Below are positions 1 through 10,836 of a DNA stretch of 64,000 nt, piece by piece. Source of the stretch: Pardosa pseudoannulata. Its lineage: Eukaryota; Arthropoda; Arachnida; Araneae; Lycosidae. Made by a program: the position numbers and the translations under genes. Below the pieces are notes generated by a model, which searched no databases, was not told the origin of the DNA, and worked only from the letters and a program-made list of their open reading frames with translations. Numbering within the stretch: the stretch's first letter is position 1; the number at the start of each line of letters is the position of its first letter. Location: positions 178,765,217 to 178,829,216 of the forward strand of contig CM063505.1 of the NCBI GenBank assembly GCA_032207245.1. The letters are read 5' to 3'.

Positions 1-181
1 ACCACGTAAGTTTGCTTCATTGCTAGTAAAAATCGCGTAAATTAGATAATTAATATAATAAATTTATTTAGTATTTTTAAAATTAAGTTTGAAAGCCAAA
101 ATTTGCTCACATGGCCGCCCTATCACCCGAAACAAGTTCACTGTTCCCTAGGGGCGGTTTCGCCCTCGTTGAGAACCACTG
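1..181. mobile_element. Terminal part of a hAT-like DNA transposon, cut by the window edge
   Basis: Read on the minus strand from position 181, the sequence begins CAGTGGTTCTCAAC and continues into GGGCG/CGCCC-type inverted GC blocks (around 148-166). This start is characteristic of one large group of hAT elements. The other end lies outside the window or has decayed, so the left limit is arbitrary and the 8-bp duplication expected just after 181 (TTATAGAC) cannot be tested. No transposase coding is visible, so this is probably a non-autonomous copy or an end fragment. Confidence 0.55.
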
Positions 182-376
182 TTATAGACGTTTAACTGTT
201 GCTGCTAAGACGTTGTACAGTTAATTTGTAAATTATGAAAACTATAACAACATACATTTATTTATTTGACCAAGCAATTGTTCGAAGGGATATATGGATG
301 GGTGTCGGTGACCGCAAATGGCTCGCGGACCGCACTTTAGTTGCGCCTACTTGAATCGACGCAAGTATGCACAAGT

Positions 377-550
377 GTATGGTTTGGTATAGGAGCGCTA
401 TGGTCTACTTTTTGCAACACGAGGGCTAATGAGACCGGAACCTACTACTTAAATCCGATTCCGAACGGCTACGAACATCCGTGCCGTAGTGGGATTGGAA
501 CCTACGAACTCCGGTACCGAAGGCCAGCATCCTAACCTCCATCGTTCGGT
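377..550 (-). mobile_element. tRNA-derived SINE, near full length, with TSD
   Basis: On the minus strand the element starts CCGAACGATGG, followed by a tRNA-like head with an A-box-like stretch and a B box. One base of the B box is altered (plus strand GGGATTGGAACC instead of GGGATTCGAACCC). A ~100-bp tRNA-unrelated body ends in CCAAACC-type sequence. It is flanked by an 11-bp target-site duplication with one mismatch, TATGCACAAGT at 366-376 and TATGCACACGT at 551-561. That supports retroposition and fixes both ends. It is one of 17 copies in the window. Confidence 0.85.
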
Positions 551-1372
551 TATGCACACGTTTAAAATTCTTTCGAAACTCTTGGGAAAATATAGCTTTA
601 TTAACCATTAATTTGCTGCAATTTATAAAATACTTTAGAGACGAGTTTTAACTTAATTAACATTTTTAAATGTTAAACGATTCTCTGTAAAAATTTATCT
701 TCTGTAAATATCCCGAAATATCCTCTTTTAATGGAAACGAAGCCCATTAAAAATATACATATAAAGCAACTATAAATATTTCTTATACTCCATTGATACT
801 TTCAAAGGATTACATATAATCTCATTTCATGCATAAATATTCATTGGCTATATCATAATTATTAGTACAATTACTATATCCGCAATCCAACTAACCAGAG
901 AAATGGATACTAATAATTTCGTAATACCAGTCTGATTTTGCTGTGATCTGTCGCTTTACAATCTTTCGCTTTCTTTAATGTTCAATAAAACCTAGATATT
1001 GCAGGAGTAAAATAAATATATGTGTATTTCTTTTAAAATGTTTAAAACTTTTAAGGATTTGATGATGAAGCAATTTTTGAGATTACGTGTTTTTCGAATG
1101 AAAACTGCATTACTCACATATACTAGATTTGAAATTGGTATGACAATATCCAGTAATGCTTTATAATTTGATTTTTTACTGAAGGGATACATATATATAT
1201 ATATGAGAACTAATGCCAAATTTGTACTTTTGACAGCTTGCATTTAGTCAATTATGAATGACAGTACTGTCAATTAAACTCAAACAAATTTATGATTTTT
1301 TTTTTCAGAGAAACATCTTTAGGAGTATCTAAAGTAACTCCACTTTTGTCTTTCATTTCACCTTCATTCTAG
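551..1372. other. AT-rich stretch without recognised genes
   Basis: Only short chance reading frames are present. A short (TA)n run lies at about 1190-1204. A T-rich tract ending in AG at 1297-1309 and a second pyrimidine-rich tract ending in AG at 1345-1372 precede the exon-like segment at 1373. Confidence 0.6.
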
Positions 1373-1433
1373 GAGAACGATTACGATTCTGAGATGGAAG
1401 AATATCGATCTGCGCAGGCGTTTGCCGGTACAG
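1373..1433 (+). CDS. Candidate internal micro-exon (61 nt), unknown protein
   Basis: A pyrimidine-rich tract (1341-1370) ends in AG at 1371-1372. The next 61 nt read, in the frame starting GAG, as ENDYDSEMEEYRSAQAFAGT plus one base, and are followed by GTAGAG, an acceptable 5' splice site (ACAG|GTAGAG). The frame has an in-frame TAG immediately upstream and stays open to about 1490, so a splice acceptor is needed for it to be coding. Composition is unlike the AT-rich flanks and the residues are acidic and polar, as in an ordinary cytoplasmic linker. A second possible donor, CCG|GTACAG, lies 6 nt earlier. I do not recognise the protein. No partner exon was identified in this window, so the call rests on splice signals and composition only. 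Confidence 0.3.
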
Positions 1434-2149
1434 GTAGAGAAAAGAGGAATTTTCTCAGCTCAATCAATATTGAGGTTAATGGGTCAGTCTGAACGTCTGA
1501 GAACCTAAGGGATTGCATAGACTTTAAAAGGGGTGCGGGTAATTAAAATGTCCAGTTAAGAACCTCACAATTATACATATAAAATGAACGACGATGCAAT
1601 ACATAATTCCAAAATTCCTGCTGATCGCAATGTGACAAGGACAAGTGTTTAACCTTTAAACCAAACATGAGGATTTTTGTAAGCTGGCTTCTCGGATTGA
1701 CTCTGGATGGGTTTCACAGTGGAGAGTAAAAAAGCAGCATAAGCACTTTTGGAAAGAGAAAAAAAAAGTTTTAACCCATACTTTGGCTAAGAGGAGATAA
1801 AAGGAAGTTATCGTACATTTAGCTTCAACAATGGACTCCATTACTCTATGAGGATATAAAGCTGAATTTAAAAACAAAACTTTTTCTCCAAAGATGTCAA
1901 TAAAGTAAAATTTTAAAATTGGTAACTAAATTGTAATGGTAAGATATAACAAAATAGTATTGGTAACAAAAGTTGTCCCAAATTTTAATTTTATTTTAAT
2001 GTGACTTATTTTTGGTTTTTTTCATAAATATTACTTGCTTAAATACGTGCTTTATGCCTGTAAAACAGCTATATTTCGAAAATTGTAAAATTTTAAGTAT
2101 CAATATTCTTAAAAAATAAGAGTAAGCCTTACCAATGGCGTGGTTTTCG
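1434..2149. other. No recognised gene; AT-rich
   Basis: Nothing firm is seen. A minus-strand frame of 73 codons at 1656-1877 has no motif and a low-complexity Phe/Leu-rich composition, so I regard it as chance. Confidence 0.5.
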
Positions 2150-2335
2150 TTTGGTTTGGTTTGGAGTGCTACGGTCTACTTTTTGCAATACGAGGGCTAA
2201 TGAGACCGGGACCTACAGCTTAAAGCCGATTCCCAACGACTACGAACATCCATGCCATAGTTGAATTCGAACCCAAGAACTGCGGTACTGAAGGCCAGCA
2301 CCCTAACCAATCGGTTATCGTTCGGACAGTGGCGG
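2150..2335 (-). mobile_element. tRNA-derived SINE, near full length
   Basis: The plus strand begins TTTGGTTTGGTTTGGAGTGC and ends ATCGTTCGG. It carries the family landmarks in order: CTACTTTTTGCAATACGAGG, GAGACCGGGACC, CGATTCC, the B-box complement ATTCGAACCC, and the A-box complement CCTAACCAATCGG. No convincing target-site duplication was found. The GC-rich sequence just to the right (2336-2400) is not SINE. Confidence 0.85.
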
Positions 2336-2518
2336 AGGAATGCGGCTGCGGTGGGGAAGGCCCACACTGATTACCAACTCAGAAGAGGGCAACACGACTC
2401 TTTACCTCTGCTCTTTTGTCAATTGAAAACAATGCAGTTAAAGACGTCAGACGTCTATTTTTATGACGGCATGACAAAATTTGAAGAACAAAAGAATTAG
2501 TTAGTTGGGGAATCTACA

Positions 2519-3071
2519 GTTTAGGGTGACTTACTGCACGAGACCTACTATTTAAAAGCTGATTTTAAACGACTACAAACATCCATGCCTGCCCTGGGAT
2601 TCGAACCCATTGTGGCAGTTGGTCACAGGGGACAAGAAATAGGGTCGGTCATTCTCAGGACTCGTGGGAATTTATTCCCCTGAAAAAAGGAGTTCCAGAC
2701 CCAGAAGGGAATAGGATTTTTATGTCCAGTATACCACTGCGTGGAATGCCGGCTGTCGTTAAGGAGTCCGGTCCGCTGACCACTCCCTTGCTCTCAGCCC
2801 TTTTATCTCCCCCCCTCTTTTGCGAGGGGTCTTTCAAGAAGAAGGCAGTTGGTTGTTGGGGGCTGGAAGGTAGATAAGGTTATTTTCTTTCTCCCAGTGA
2901 TGTTATTTTGTACCATGTATATATTATATAGAGTCGATATAATAAAGTCTAGGACTTTAAACTATTGTTCTTACTAAGCCCCCACAAACACAGAGGTGTA
3001 TGTATGTTGCGACGCTACACCATGAACTCCGAAACAAAGAACAGACACCTATCCATTCGGCCATCATTCGA
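2519..3071 (-). mobile_element. tRNA-derived SINE split by a solo LTR
   Basis: The left part (2519-2610) holds the SINE body and B box (GGGATTCGAACCCA). The right part (3024-3071) resumes with GAACTCCG and ends in TATCCATTCGGCCATCATTCG. Removing 2611-3019 and one copy of the 4-bp duplication brings the two parts into register with the other SINE copies. The SINE therefore predates the LTR element. Confidence 0.8.
2611..3019 (+). mobile_element. Solo LTR (409 bp) with 4-bp TSD
   Basis: The segment starts TGTGGC and ends GCTACA, the inverted TG...CA termini of an LTR. It is bordered by CCAT at 2607-2610 and CCAT at 3020-3023, a 4-bp target-site duplication. A TATA-like run (2921-2931) and the polyadenylation signal AATAAAGT (about 2940-2947) follow the order expected of an LTR in plus orientation. 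No internal coding region is present, so it is a recombined solo LTR. Terminal sequence and duplication length suit Ty3/gypsy, but the family is not proven. Confidence 0.8.
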
Positions 3072-4512
3072 CTCAAAAATATTAGAAAAAAGATATTCTA
3101 AGTATCATATTAAAGTATAGATCGTTGGATTAGACCCTAGAGAACAAAACTTGTAAACATTGAGATTAAATTGATAATAACAATAATAATAAAGTCATGC
3201 ACTAGATACTATTGCTGTAAAAAAGATATCTTATTTTGTAAATTAAACTAGTTTATTTATAAAAATATTTTTTTTTCATTCTTTAAAACTATTTACTAAA
3301 TAATATTTCGTCCTCTTTATTAACAAACGAATAAAAAATTTGCTTTCTCAGTAAATTTCATTTTATATTTTGATGAACATGAGAATGACAAGTTTAAACT
3401 GCGTACCGTTTACTTCCAGACCCTGCTACGGCACTGCTTATCATCTTAAGACAAAAGAACATTTCTAATTTAGAAAGTTAGCTGGGTTAAAAGATGGTTA
3501 GAACGTTAGTTTGGAATCTTGCCTTATTAAAGGAACTAACAAAACCTATTTCTAAATTTCCTTTTCAAAAGGTTACAAACACACAAAACTATAGTGAAGG
3601 GTCGCACCTCCGTACTCTGTATGCCTGAGCTCTTGTAATTCGGCTGTCAACTATTATAAGAGATTAGGAGAGCTATGATAAGGAAAAAATTTATAATCTT
3701 TTCCGGCTCCGAAAGTACCAGTTGCTTAACTGTAATAATCTCACAGTTTAGTAACTAGTAGATTTGTAATGAAAAATTTCTATAAATCTCTCCTATAAAG
3801 AGCGCAGATAAAAATGACTTATTTAATAAAAATTGATTTAAAATATCTATCTTTAAAACTTTCTTAAACAAATATGGCTTTACAAATCGACAAACAATGT
3901 TAAGTTCCTATTTCCGTTGTATCGAAACTCCTCATTAGAAAATTACAGAATAATTCTACTAACCTGAAGTTTTTAAATATGGGAAATTTGCTACAGGATA
4001 AACTACTACTCCCCCAAATCATCTAATTTTTTTTCTTAAGTCGTCCTGAGTGTTATAATTTACTCTCACTTTGAATACTGCCAACCACGAAAAGAAATAC
4101 TTCTATCTCGAATGACAAGATATAAAACACAATCGAATGGGTGTCCCATAATTACCAGTTATTGAATGATACGAGATGGATTATATTACATACATACACA
4201 AATAAATACGTGATGAAATAACTGCTATTGAAAGATGACTAGGAAGAATGACTCGTTTAGTATCAATCGTGATTAAGTTAGCCAACTGTATCGTATGTAA
4301 CTCAATGAATTGAGTTCCACACAATAAAGTTTTTATTATTATTTAGTATATTTTGACTTTCTAAATGCCGATTTAATTAGGATGCCTACGGTAAATTTTA
4401 CTTCAGTGAAGGGTGATTGAAGTTAATATGAACAAGATGTATTCTAGGCTTCCGAAAGGCTGGTATGTAGATTGTTTTTATAGTGTAATAGAGATTCATT
4501 TCTGATAGTGAT

Positions 4513-4517
<5 letters not shown>
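3072..4517. other. No recognised gene; AT-rich
   Basis: Only short chance frames and small A/T runs are seen. Nothing here matches the repeat families found elsewhere in the window. Confidence 0.5.

Positions 4518-4594
<77 letters not shown>
4518..4594. repeat. (TA)n microsatellite
   Basis: An almost uninterrupted run of about 38 TA dinucleotides. It is self-complementary and probably variable in length. Confidence 0.95.
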
Positions 4595-4597
<3 letters not shown>

Positions 4598-4754
4598 CAT
4601 TTGTTTTTATATTTTTTAAAAATTATTATTCCTTAAAAATTTCAAGCTAAGGTAAACCAAATGAGATGATAAGTATTGAGACAGTAACTGTCATAAAAAC
4701 AGGATATTTTATCTTCCAAAAGATCTTTTATAAATCGAAAAAGAAAACGTTTAG

Positions 4755-5465
4755 CCCCTTAATGCACAGTTTTTTGAAAAAGGTCGGCCAAAATAATCAA
4801 TTTTTTAATGTAAAAAAACACAATTTAGAACGTTGTCTTGCCAAATAAATTACAAAAATAATCAAAATTTGAATATATTGGATATTTTTACAATTGGTAT
4901 GATTTCTAACATTTACAATATTATTATTATTATTGTCAAAAGAGTATATTGTTCAATTGGTAGGCAATTTACCAATTGACAGTATGAAGTATCATCCCTT
5001 GTTGCGTAGGTATCAAATATGAAACCCTTATGTTTCATATTTCAAGAATAAAGTGTATAAAGTGACGCCTCGAGTCAAGGATGTCTTTACAGCCAGAGAT
5101 TAGTAATAAAATAGTTAACAATTATATTTTATTTTACATTATATTTTAGTAAAATATGTATTGAAAAATGAGCGAATATGAATATGAATACGATGTCGGA
5201 AAGCGGCACAAGGAAGAGATAAGTCGTAAGTGATACGAAGAAAAAATATGAATAAGTGTTATAGCTTACAATCCCATGTAAATGATAAATATCAATAAAA
5301 CTATTATTTTTTTTTTGCTTTCACATTGTTATTTTCAATTCTCGATTGCACTCGAGTGTGAAAAATTATAGCAACATAAAGTACAACTCCGCTCGAAATA
5401 ACTCGAGAAGCACAATTTGGCAAGTTTAGCGCACTCGAGTTAACTCGAGCGTGCACGTTAAAGGG
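4755..5465. mobile_element. Possible piggyBac-like non-autonomous element
   Basis: The right end reads GTGCACGTTAAAGGG followed by TTAA (5466-5469). The left end reads CCCCTTAATGCACAG, preceded by TTAG (4751-4754), a one-base variant of the TTAA target. Over about 14 bp the two ends are imperfect inverted repeats. Several CTCGAG palindromes sit inside, including a pair near the right end (about 5434-5450), as subterminal transposase-binding repeats often do. No transposase is visible. The left limit is the weak point. Confidence 0.35.
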
Positions 5466-6741
5466 TTAATGTCTGTATTTTAGTACCTAATTGATAAATC
5501 AAAAATTTTCTTCTTAAATATATCACTGTTAAAAAACAAATGTTATAAAACCGCTTATCCTAGAACAGAATCACAAATTTATAAAATGGATTGCAGTTAT
5601 TAAATTTGAAACGACGATAACTTATCTTAACCACGAATTGGTCCATTAATGAAGTGTGCCCAAATTTGTCTAACAGAATGCATAAGAAAGCTACCATTTA
5701 GATTAATTGAAGCAAAATAGAGTATGAGCTTTAAAACTCTCATGAAAGCATAATTAATAACTAAAAACAAAAGGCACAGACAAGTGGAGGGTGATAAAAT
5801 GAATCGGAATTGTTAATAGTTGGCAGCAAGTCAAGCGGGGGAAGGAAATAAGATTTTAAACAGCCTCGCAATTAAGGATCAAAGAACATTAAAACTTTTT
5901 TTTTTCCTGAGACCAATCAGTAAAATAACTGAAAAAAAAATTTTAGTTTAGATCCCCCCCCCTTTTTTGGGGTGGGTGGGTTATTGGTTGTATTAAGTCA
6001 GTGTTAAAATGAATTCAATGCAAATCACTTTTTCAAAGTTAAATTTCTTCTACTTCCCTATTTCGAAATATACTAAACGTTTATTCATAGCATTAACCCA
6101 AAGACCTTTAAAAACTTCATCACGGTATGAAAACGAAGCCCATAAGGACTAACACGGTTAACCGAAATACACAGGCTAATACAGAACAAACATAGGCATC
6201 AGACAGAAGTATGCCAACGATAAGTGAGACAGAGAATTACAAGTACAATCGTACGGCTGCGCAGACTGCAAACTTGGCAACCGTAAACTAAGATTCCAGC
6301 GTGGGGAAAAGGTACTTAAGAAAACGAAATGTCTTTCATTGCAGGCTTGGCACTGTTGTTAACGCTTTTGTTGACATTCGATTTGTTTAGATAGCAAGCA
6401 TGGCATAGTGTCTAAGGTGGTATACACGTATTATTTACATAAAAATTTGGCAAAACCGTAGCTACAAATCCATTAAAAAAAGTTTTGAAAGAATGATTAA
6501 AAGAAAATGCACGAACAGTCCGGAGATTAGAATATTAGTTTAGTCATCAATAATGACCAATCGTATTCTATCCAGAGTTCTTTTAGTGATAGAAAAATTA
6601 TGAGTGTGCTCTAAACAAAAGTTGTAAAAGAACAGAACTGCGGCCTTATAACTATTACTGAACCCATAAAATACAAAAGTCAGTGATTCAGATCTGATTA
6701 CGATTAAAATCTGTTACAAGAAAGAAAAATATAAAAATAAT
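5466..6741. other. No recognised gene
   Basis: AT-rich apart from a poly-C/poly-G stretch near 5951-5980 (C10 then GGGGTGGGTGGG, able to form a hairpin) and a more balanced, ORF-poor segment at about 6120-6330. Confidence 0.5.
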
Positions 6742-6826
6742 GGTTAGGTTTGGAGAGCTACTGTCTAATTTTTTACTACATGAAAGCCAATGAGACCGGA
6801 ACCTATTACTTAAAGCCGATTCCAAA
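6742..6826 (-). mobile_element. SINE 3'-half fragment
   Basis: The plus strand reads GGTTAGGTTTGGAGAGCTAC, then AATGAGACCGGAACC and AAGCCGATTCC. These are the body landmarks of the SINE family. The tRNA-like head is missing, consistent with 5' truncation. Confidence 0.75.
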
Positions 6827-7975
6827 AATAATCTAATGAAAGTGGAAGAATCTCTTGTGCTGCAATTAATTATTATTATTATTGAAAGAAAAAATATAAA
6901 ATGGTAGTGTAAATGTAAATTTCCAACAAGCTGTGAAGTAATAATTACTTGTATCAATTTACTCGGTTCTAACTATATATGAAAAAAATTGAAATAGCAC
7001 CCATTTAGATATATGCCTATCTGCCAGAAGATGCATGGTTTATCATTATTTATGAGTAGTAAATAATGAAATAGAACACGTTTATTTTCCAAAATGAAAT
7101 TTCTTTTAAATAAAACAAATAGTAACACCCATACACAGTCCAATACTGTTATAGCTGGCCCGGCATATAACGAACTCCCGAAAATAAGTAACGAAAATTA
7201 CTGTTTTCCCCGTTTTCTTCAATTTGAAGTTACAATTTATCCTTTTATAGCAACCTCTGATCTCTTAGAGATCGGTTATAACGAACTTTTTTTTGTATAA
7301 CCATCAGCAGAATTATTTTCGTTTCGAAAATTATCTCCAGTGATGGAAACACTATTTCACTTCTAATTTCACAACAAATGTGCAAAATTTATTCGTGTTT
7401 GCTCACACAAACATTGGAACTGTTAGAATCCTTCGTTGTATTGATTAAAGAAATTCATATCTAAATTGGAATCGCATCGGTAAAAATCATTTCAGTATAG
7501 ATAATGGTAATTTTTTTTTGTTTTCATTTTTATTCAGTTTAATAGAGAAATGGCCAATTTAATCATTTTAGGCAGTTTAATTTGATGTTAATCACAGGTT
7601 CCCTCAAAATCGGGTAGCACAGACAGAATCCGCAATCTTGTTTACTACCGTGTTATTAGTAGATACTCCAAGATTGTACTTTCAAACAGGACATTATATA
7701 GGCCCACTGAAATAATTCACTAAGGATAATTTTAATAGATTTTTAATTTATATCATTATTAATTACACTTCGCAATTAACGATTTTTAAATGTTGTTATA
7801 CCTAATATTTTCCTTAACTACTTAGCGACTTTAGCGAACTACCGGATATAACGCACAAAATCTTTGGTTTCTTCAAGCTCGCTATAATGGAGAATTCTTA
7901 CGTACAGAATTAGCTTATTTGAAATTAGACTGACGTAAATCGAAAAAGATAGAAATATTGGATTAATAGATTATA
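6827..7975. other. AT-rich stretch; possible decayed DNA-transposon traces
   Basis: No gene is seen. The motif TATAACGAAC occurs near 7166 and 7278, with TATAACGCAC near 7850. Such GATAT/TATAACGAA motifs occur near the ends of pogo-like elements, but I could not pair two termini or find a target duplication. Confidence 0.35.
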
Positions 7976-8046
7976 TTATATATATATACACACACATACA
8001 TACATATACGCACCTTTCACACACACACACACACACACGCGCTCGC

Positions 8047-8083
<37 letters not shown>
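7976..8083. repeat. Compound (TA)/(CA)/(GT) microsatellite with a palindromic core
   Basis: A TA/CA run leads into (CA)n at about 8018-8038, a GC core CGCGCTCGCGTGCG, and (GT)n at 8049-8082. The CA and GT halves are reverse complements, so single strands could form a long hairpin centred on the core. The CG/CA alternation also favours Z-DNA. Confidence 0.9.
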
Positions 8084-8085
<2 letters not shown>

Positions 8086-9220
8086 TTTATATAATAGGAA
8101 TGGGCAAATGGCGGCCCATGTGTAAAATTTTGCTGCTCACGGCGAAATTCACGAAATTTATCATTATAACAAATATCACACTTGTAGGAAATATATTATT
8201 CGAATGATGTCCTAGTTATTTTAACTATATGTATTTATAAATTTTTAATTGTCTTAGCGTTATTTACAAATAAAAATTATGTAACAATTTCAGTTTTTAA
8301 CTTAAATTATTCATATACACTTAAATACGCACAGTGCTGCCCGTCGGCATAAGATGCACATATATGCTGAGCCTTTGTGTTGTCTAAATCTCAAGTAGAA
8401 TATAATGTTAAAAATAATATATTGCTTAAGGAGATTAATACACAAAATAAAAAGATATTTTCTCGTAATTACTGTACATTTTAACCCCTTTACATCCGAA
8501 ATATATCTTGAGCAAGATTCATTGCATGTAACGTATTAAAGTTCCCCGTTACTTAACTCAACTATCTTCCTTTCAAGAAGAAGATTCTTCTGAGATCGTA
8601 TTCGGAAAAAAAAAAGAAAATATAAGTCAAACACTATTCGACATTATAAAGCTATAGATCAAAACTATTATTTTTCATTTCTAATAGTCATAAACTATCA
8701 CTAATTATAAGTTGAAATTTTCAGATAAAAAGAAAGCAGACGAAACTTGTTCTGGCTAATAATCCAGTAGCCGAAGTCAAGATCTCCAGAGAAGAAGGGC
8801 ACTTTGTTGAAAAGAGAAGATAAAAGAAGGATAAAAAAAACTAACAAGATAGTTTTAAGACCTAAGCCGCCAAACTGGCAATGCGATGGCAAGAGGAATG
8901 TCGGGAGAATAAGTAGTAAGAAGAGATCAAAAGGGTGACACAGTAACAATTGTCTAGCTACAATTCTTAAATTATTATATGTTCTAATATAAAAGATCCG
9001 AAATTAGTTTTCACCTAAAATTTTATTTTAGAAAGAGACAAGAGTTTTAAAAAGAATCTTTTGAAAGGTTAAGATATAACCTCGAACTTATACAAATTTA
9101 TTCATATTAATGAAAATTGAACATACATATTGGATGTTTCCACTTTTTTTTTGTATTGTATTATGAACACTTAAATGTAAATATGCACGCACTCTGTAAA
9201 GAAATTTTTTTACAACAATA
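8084..9220. other. No recognised gene; possible decayed hAT-like sequence
   Basis: Sequence from about 8100 (GGGCAAATGGCGGCCCATGT) looks like a degraded transposon terminus. It weakly resembles the stretch at about 10,139-10,290: both carry CGAAATTC followed by CGAAATTTA, then a TATTATTCGA stretch. The minus-strand frame of 82 codons at 8701-8949 has no motif and I do not call it. Confidence 0.35.
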
Positions 9221-9356
9221 GTTTGGTTTGCTATTTTCCTACCCAAGGGATTATGGGACTAGGACCTGCTGCTAAAAGATTCCGAACATCTGTGCTACCA
9301 AAGAGATTCGAACCCGCAAACCCTAGTACCGAAGAGCAGCATACTACCATTAGCCA
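9221..9356 (-). mobile_element. SINE copy, diverged, with internal deletion
   Basis: The plus strand begins GTTTGGTTTG, lacks the usual CTACGG...CACGAGG segment, then shows GGACTAGGACCTGCTGC, the B-box complement GATTCGAACCC and AGTACCGAAGAGCAGC. It is one of the older copies. Confidence 0.75.
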
Positions 9357-10552
9357 GCATACAACAACTGTTAACGACCCTAAGATTACCGAAAATTTCA
9401 ATAATCAAAACGGTAAGCAACAATTAAAATTATTTTTTCACTTCAATCGTCACTTCTTGTATTAAACTAATAGGTAATAAATCAGTTTAATATCCCCAAA
9501 CTTGGTCAAGCGCCTAAAGATAATTTTCAATAGATTTTTATACTTTTTCGATTATATCACTATTGAATATATTTGTCAACTAATAAATTACACATTTTAC
9601 AGTGCACAGCATTTTTAATATGGTAAATTATCCGATAAACCGAACAAAACTTTTGATCCATTGAAATTCGTTATACATTGTTTGATTGTATACATATAAT
9701 CTGTAAATTACATTTCCTGTCTTTATTACTTTACGTCCTAACACACAAATATGAAGAAATTCGGTTTTGATACACGTTATGAGGCATTTTATTTATATAT
9801 CTTTAACGTAATCCTGAAATATTTTTTTTTATATTACGATTGAATGAAAAACTGCTGTTTCACCTTGGTAATAATTTTAGCTAAAGACATCAAATTAGTA
9901 CTGTTATTAACATCATGTAATTAATAACACTGGGCACATAGACATAAGGTACTTCGGCTTTATTCACGTATATTAATTATTTCTTAAGTATTGACGGTAT
10001 TTATTTTGTACTATTAGTTTATGGTCACAAAACGTTCAAAGAACATTTCCACAATGCTTATAGCTACTTAATACTTTTTTCTACAATATAAGGTTTTTCC
10101 CTCTTTTCAAAAGTTTTAAATTGTTAAAAACTATAGAACAGGGGTATCGAAAATGCAGCTTACCCTATTATGGATACATATTATATAAATATTATGGGAT
10201 CCACAGCGAAATTCTCGAAATTTAAAATCGAAAGAAATATTGCACTGACTACATAAAGAAAATATTATTCGATTGGTTCATTAATTAAATAAAATTATTT
10301 TTACAGTGTTAAATGTTTAACTGTTCTATTGGTAATTCATGAAGAGTAATTAAAACCCTAATAATCTGCTTTAAATTTTTATTTCAACAAATTTATATTT
10401 GCATTACATTTAGTGTTGCGTGCGTCAAAAGGTCATATTCCCCTAACACTTTCCAGATATTTTTTTATATTCTGAAAAAAAAGAAGCTTTATAATCTATT
10501 ATATTTTAAACAAAGGTAATAGGAACATTTTGTTTCATAATTTTGTTATTTT
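9357..10552. other. No recognised gene; AT-rich
   Basis: Nothing firm is seen. A pyrimidine-rich run at 10,530-10,555 leads into CTAATGCAG, which could act as a splice acceptor for the block that follows. Confidence 0.5.
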
Positions 10553-10836
10553 CCTAATGCAGGTAAGTGTGTTTTACGCTGACCCATCCGAAGACATACA
10601 GCAGCAACTAATAATGACCGTGCCACGACAGTGACTTCATAATGGCTACCAAGCCACCGCTGACATACGAGAGGCCCGTCATGGTCCGATTTTTATTTAG
10701 TCCAACTCGGTAAGGAGCAAACACTACAGATGTAAGCTCGTGACTACCAGAAAGAACTCTAAGAAAAGATCTCTCAGGTACCCCGGGATCGTGAACCCCG
10801 TACACACCTAAAGGAGGTGTGCCTAATGCAGGTAAG
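10553..10836. other. 254-bp inserted or exon-like block between 15-bp direct repeats
   Basis: CCTAATGCAGGTAAG occurs exactly at 10,553-10,567 and again at 10,822-10,836, bracketing a 254-bp segment much richer in G+C than its flanks. That is the size of a retroposon target-site duplication. The repeat also contains CTAATGCAG|GTAAG, an acceptor joined to a donor. On the plus strand a frame from the first GTAAGT runs 23 codons (VSVFYADPSEDIQQQLIMTV...). On the minus strand a 65-codon frame (10,608-10,805) is fully open and is preceded by CCTCCTTTAG|GTGTG. The right end is a CACACCT/AGGTGTG hairpin (10,803-10,821). It may be a retroposed RNA copy, an unknown short element, or a host exon on either strand. 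I cannot identify a protein. Confidence 0.5.

Noticed and set aside
341..608. Reading frames of 60-64 codons on both strands (and similar ones at 2,261, 9,223, 23,484 and 29,870)
   Set aside because: They are shadows of SINE copies, which are non-coding.
7130..7910. A possible pogo-like element with TATAACGAAC motifs
   Set aside because: The candidate ends near 7,146 and 7,885 do not align convincingly and no TA duplication could be fixed.
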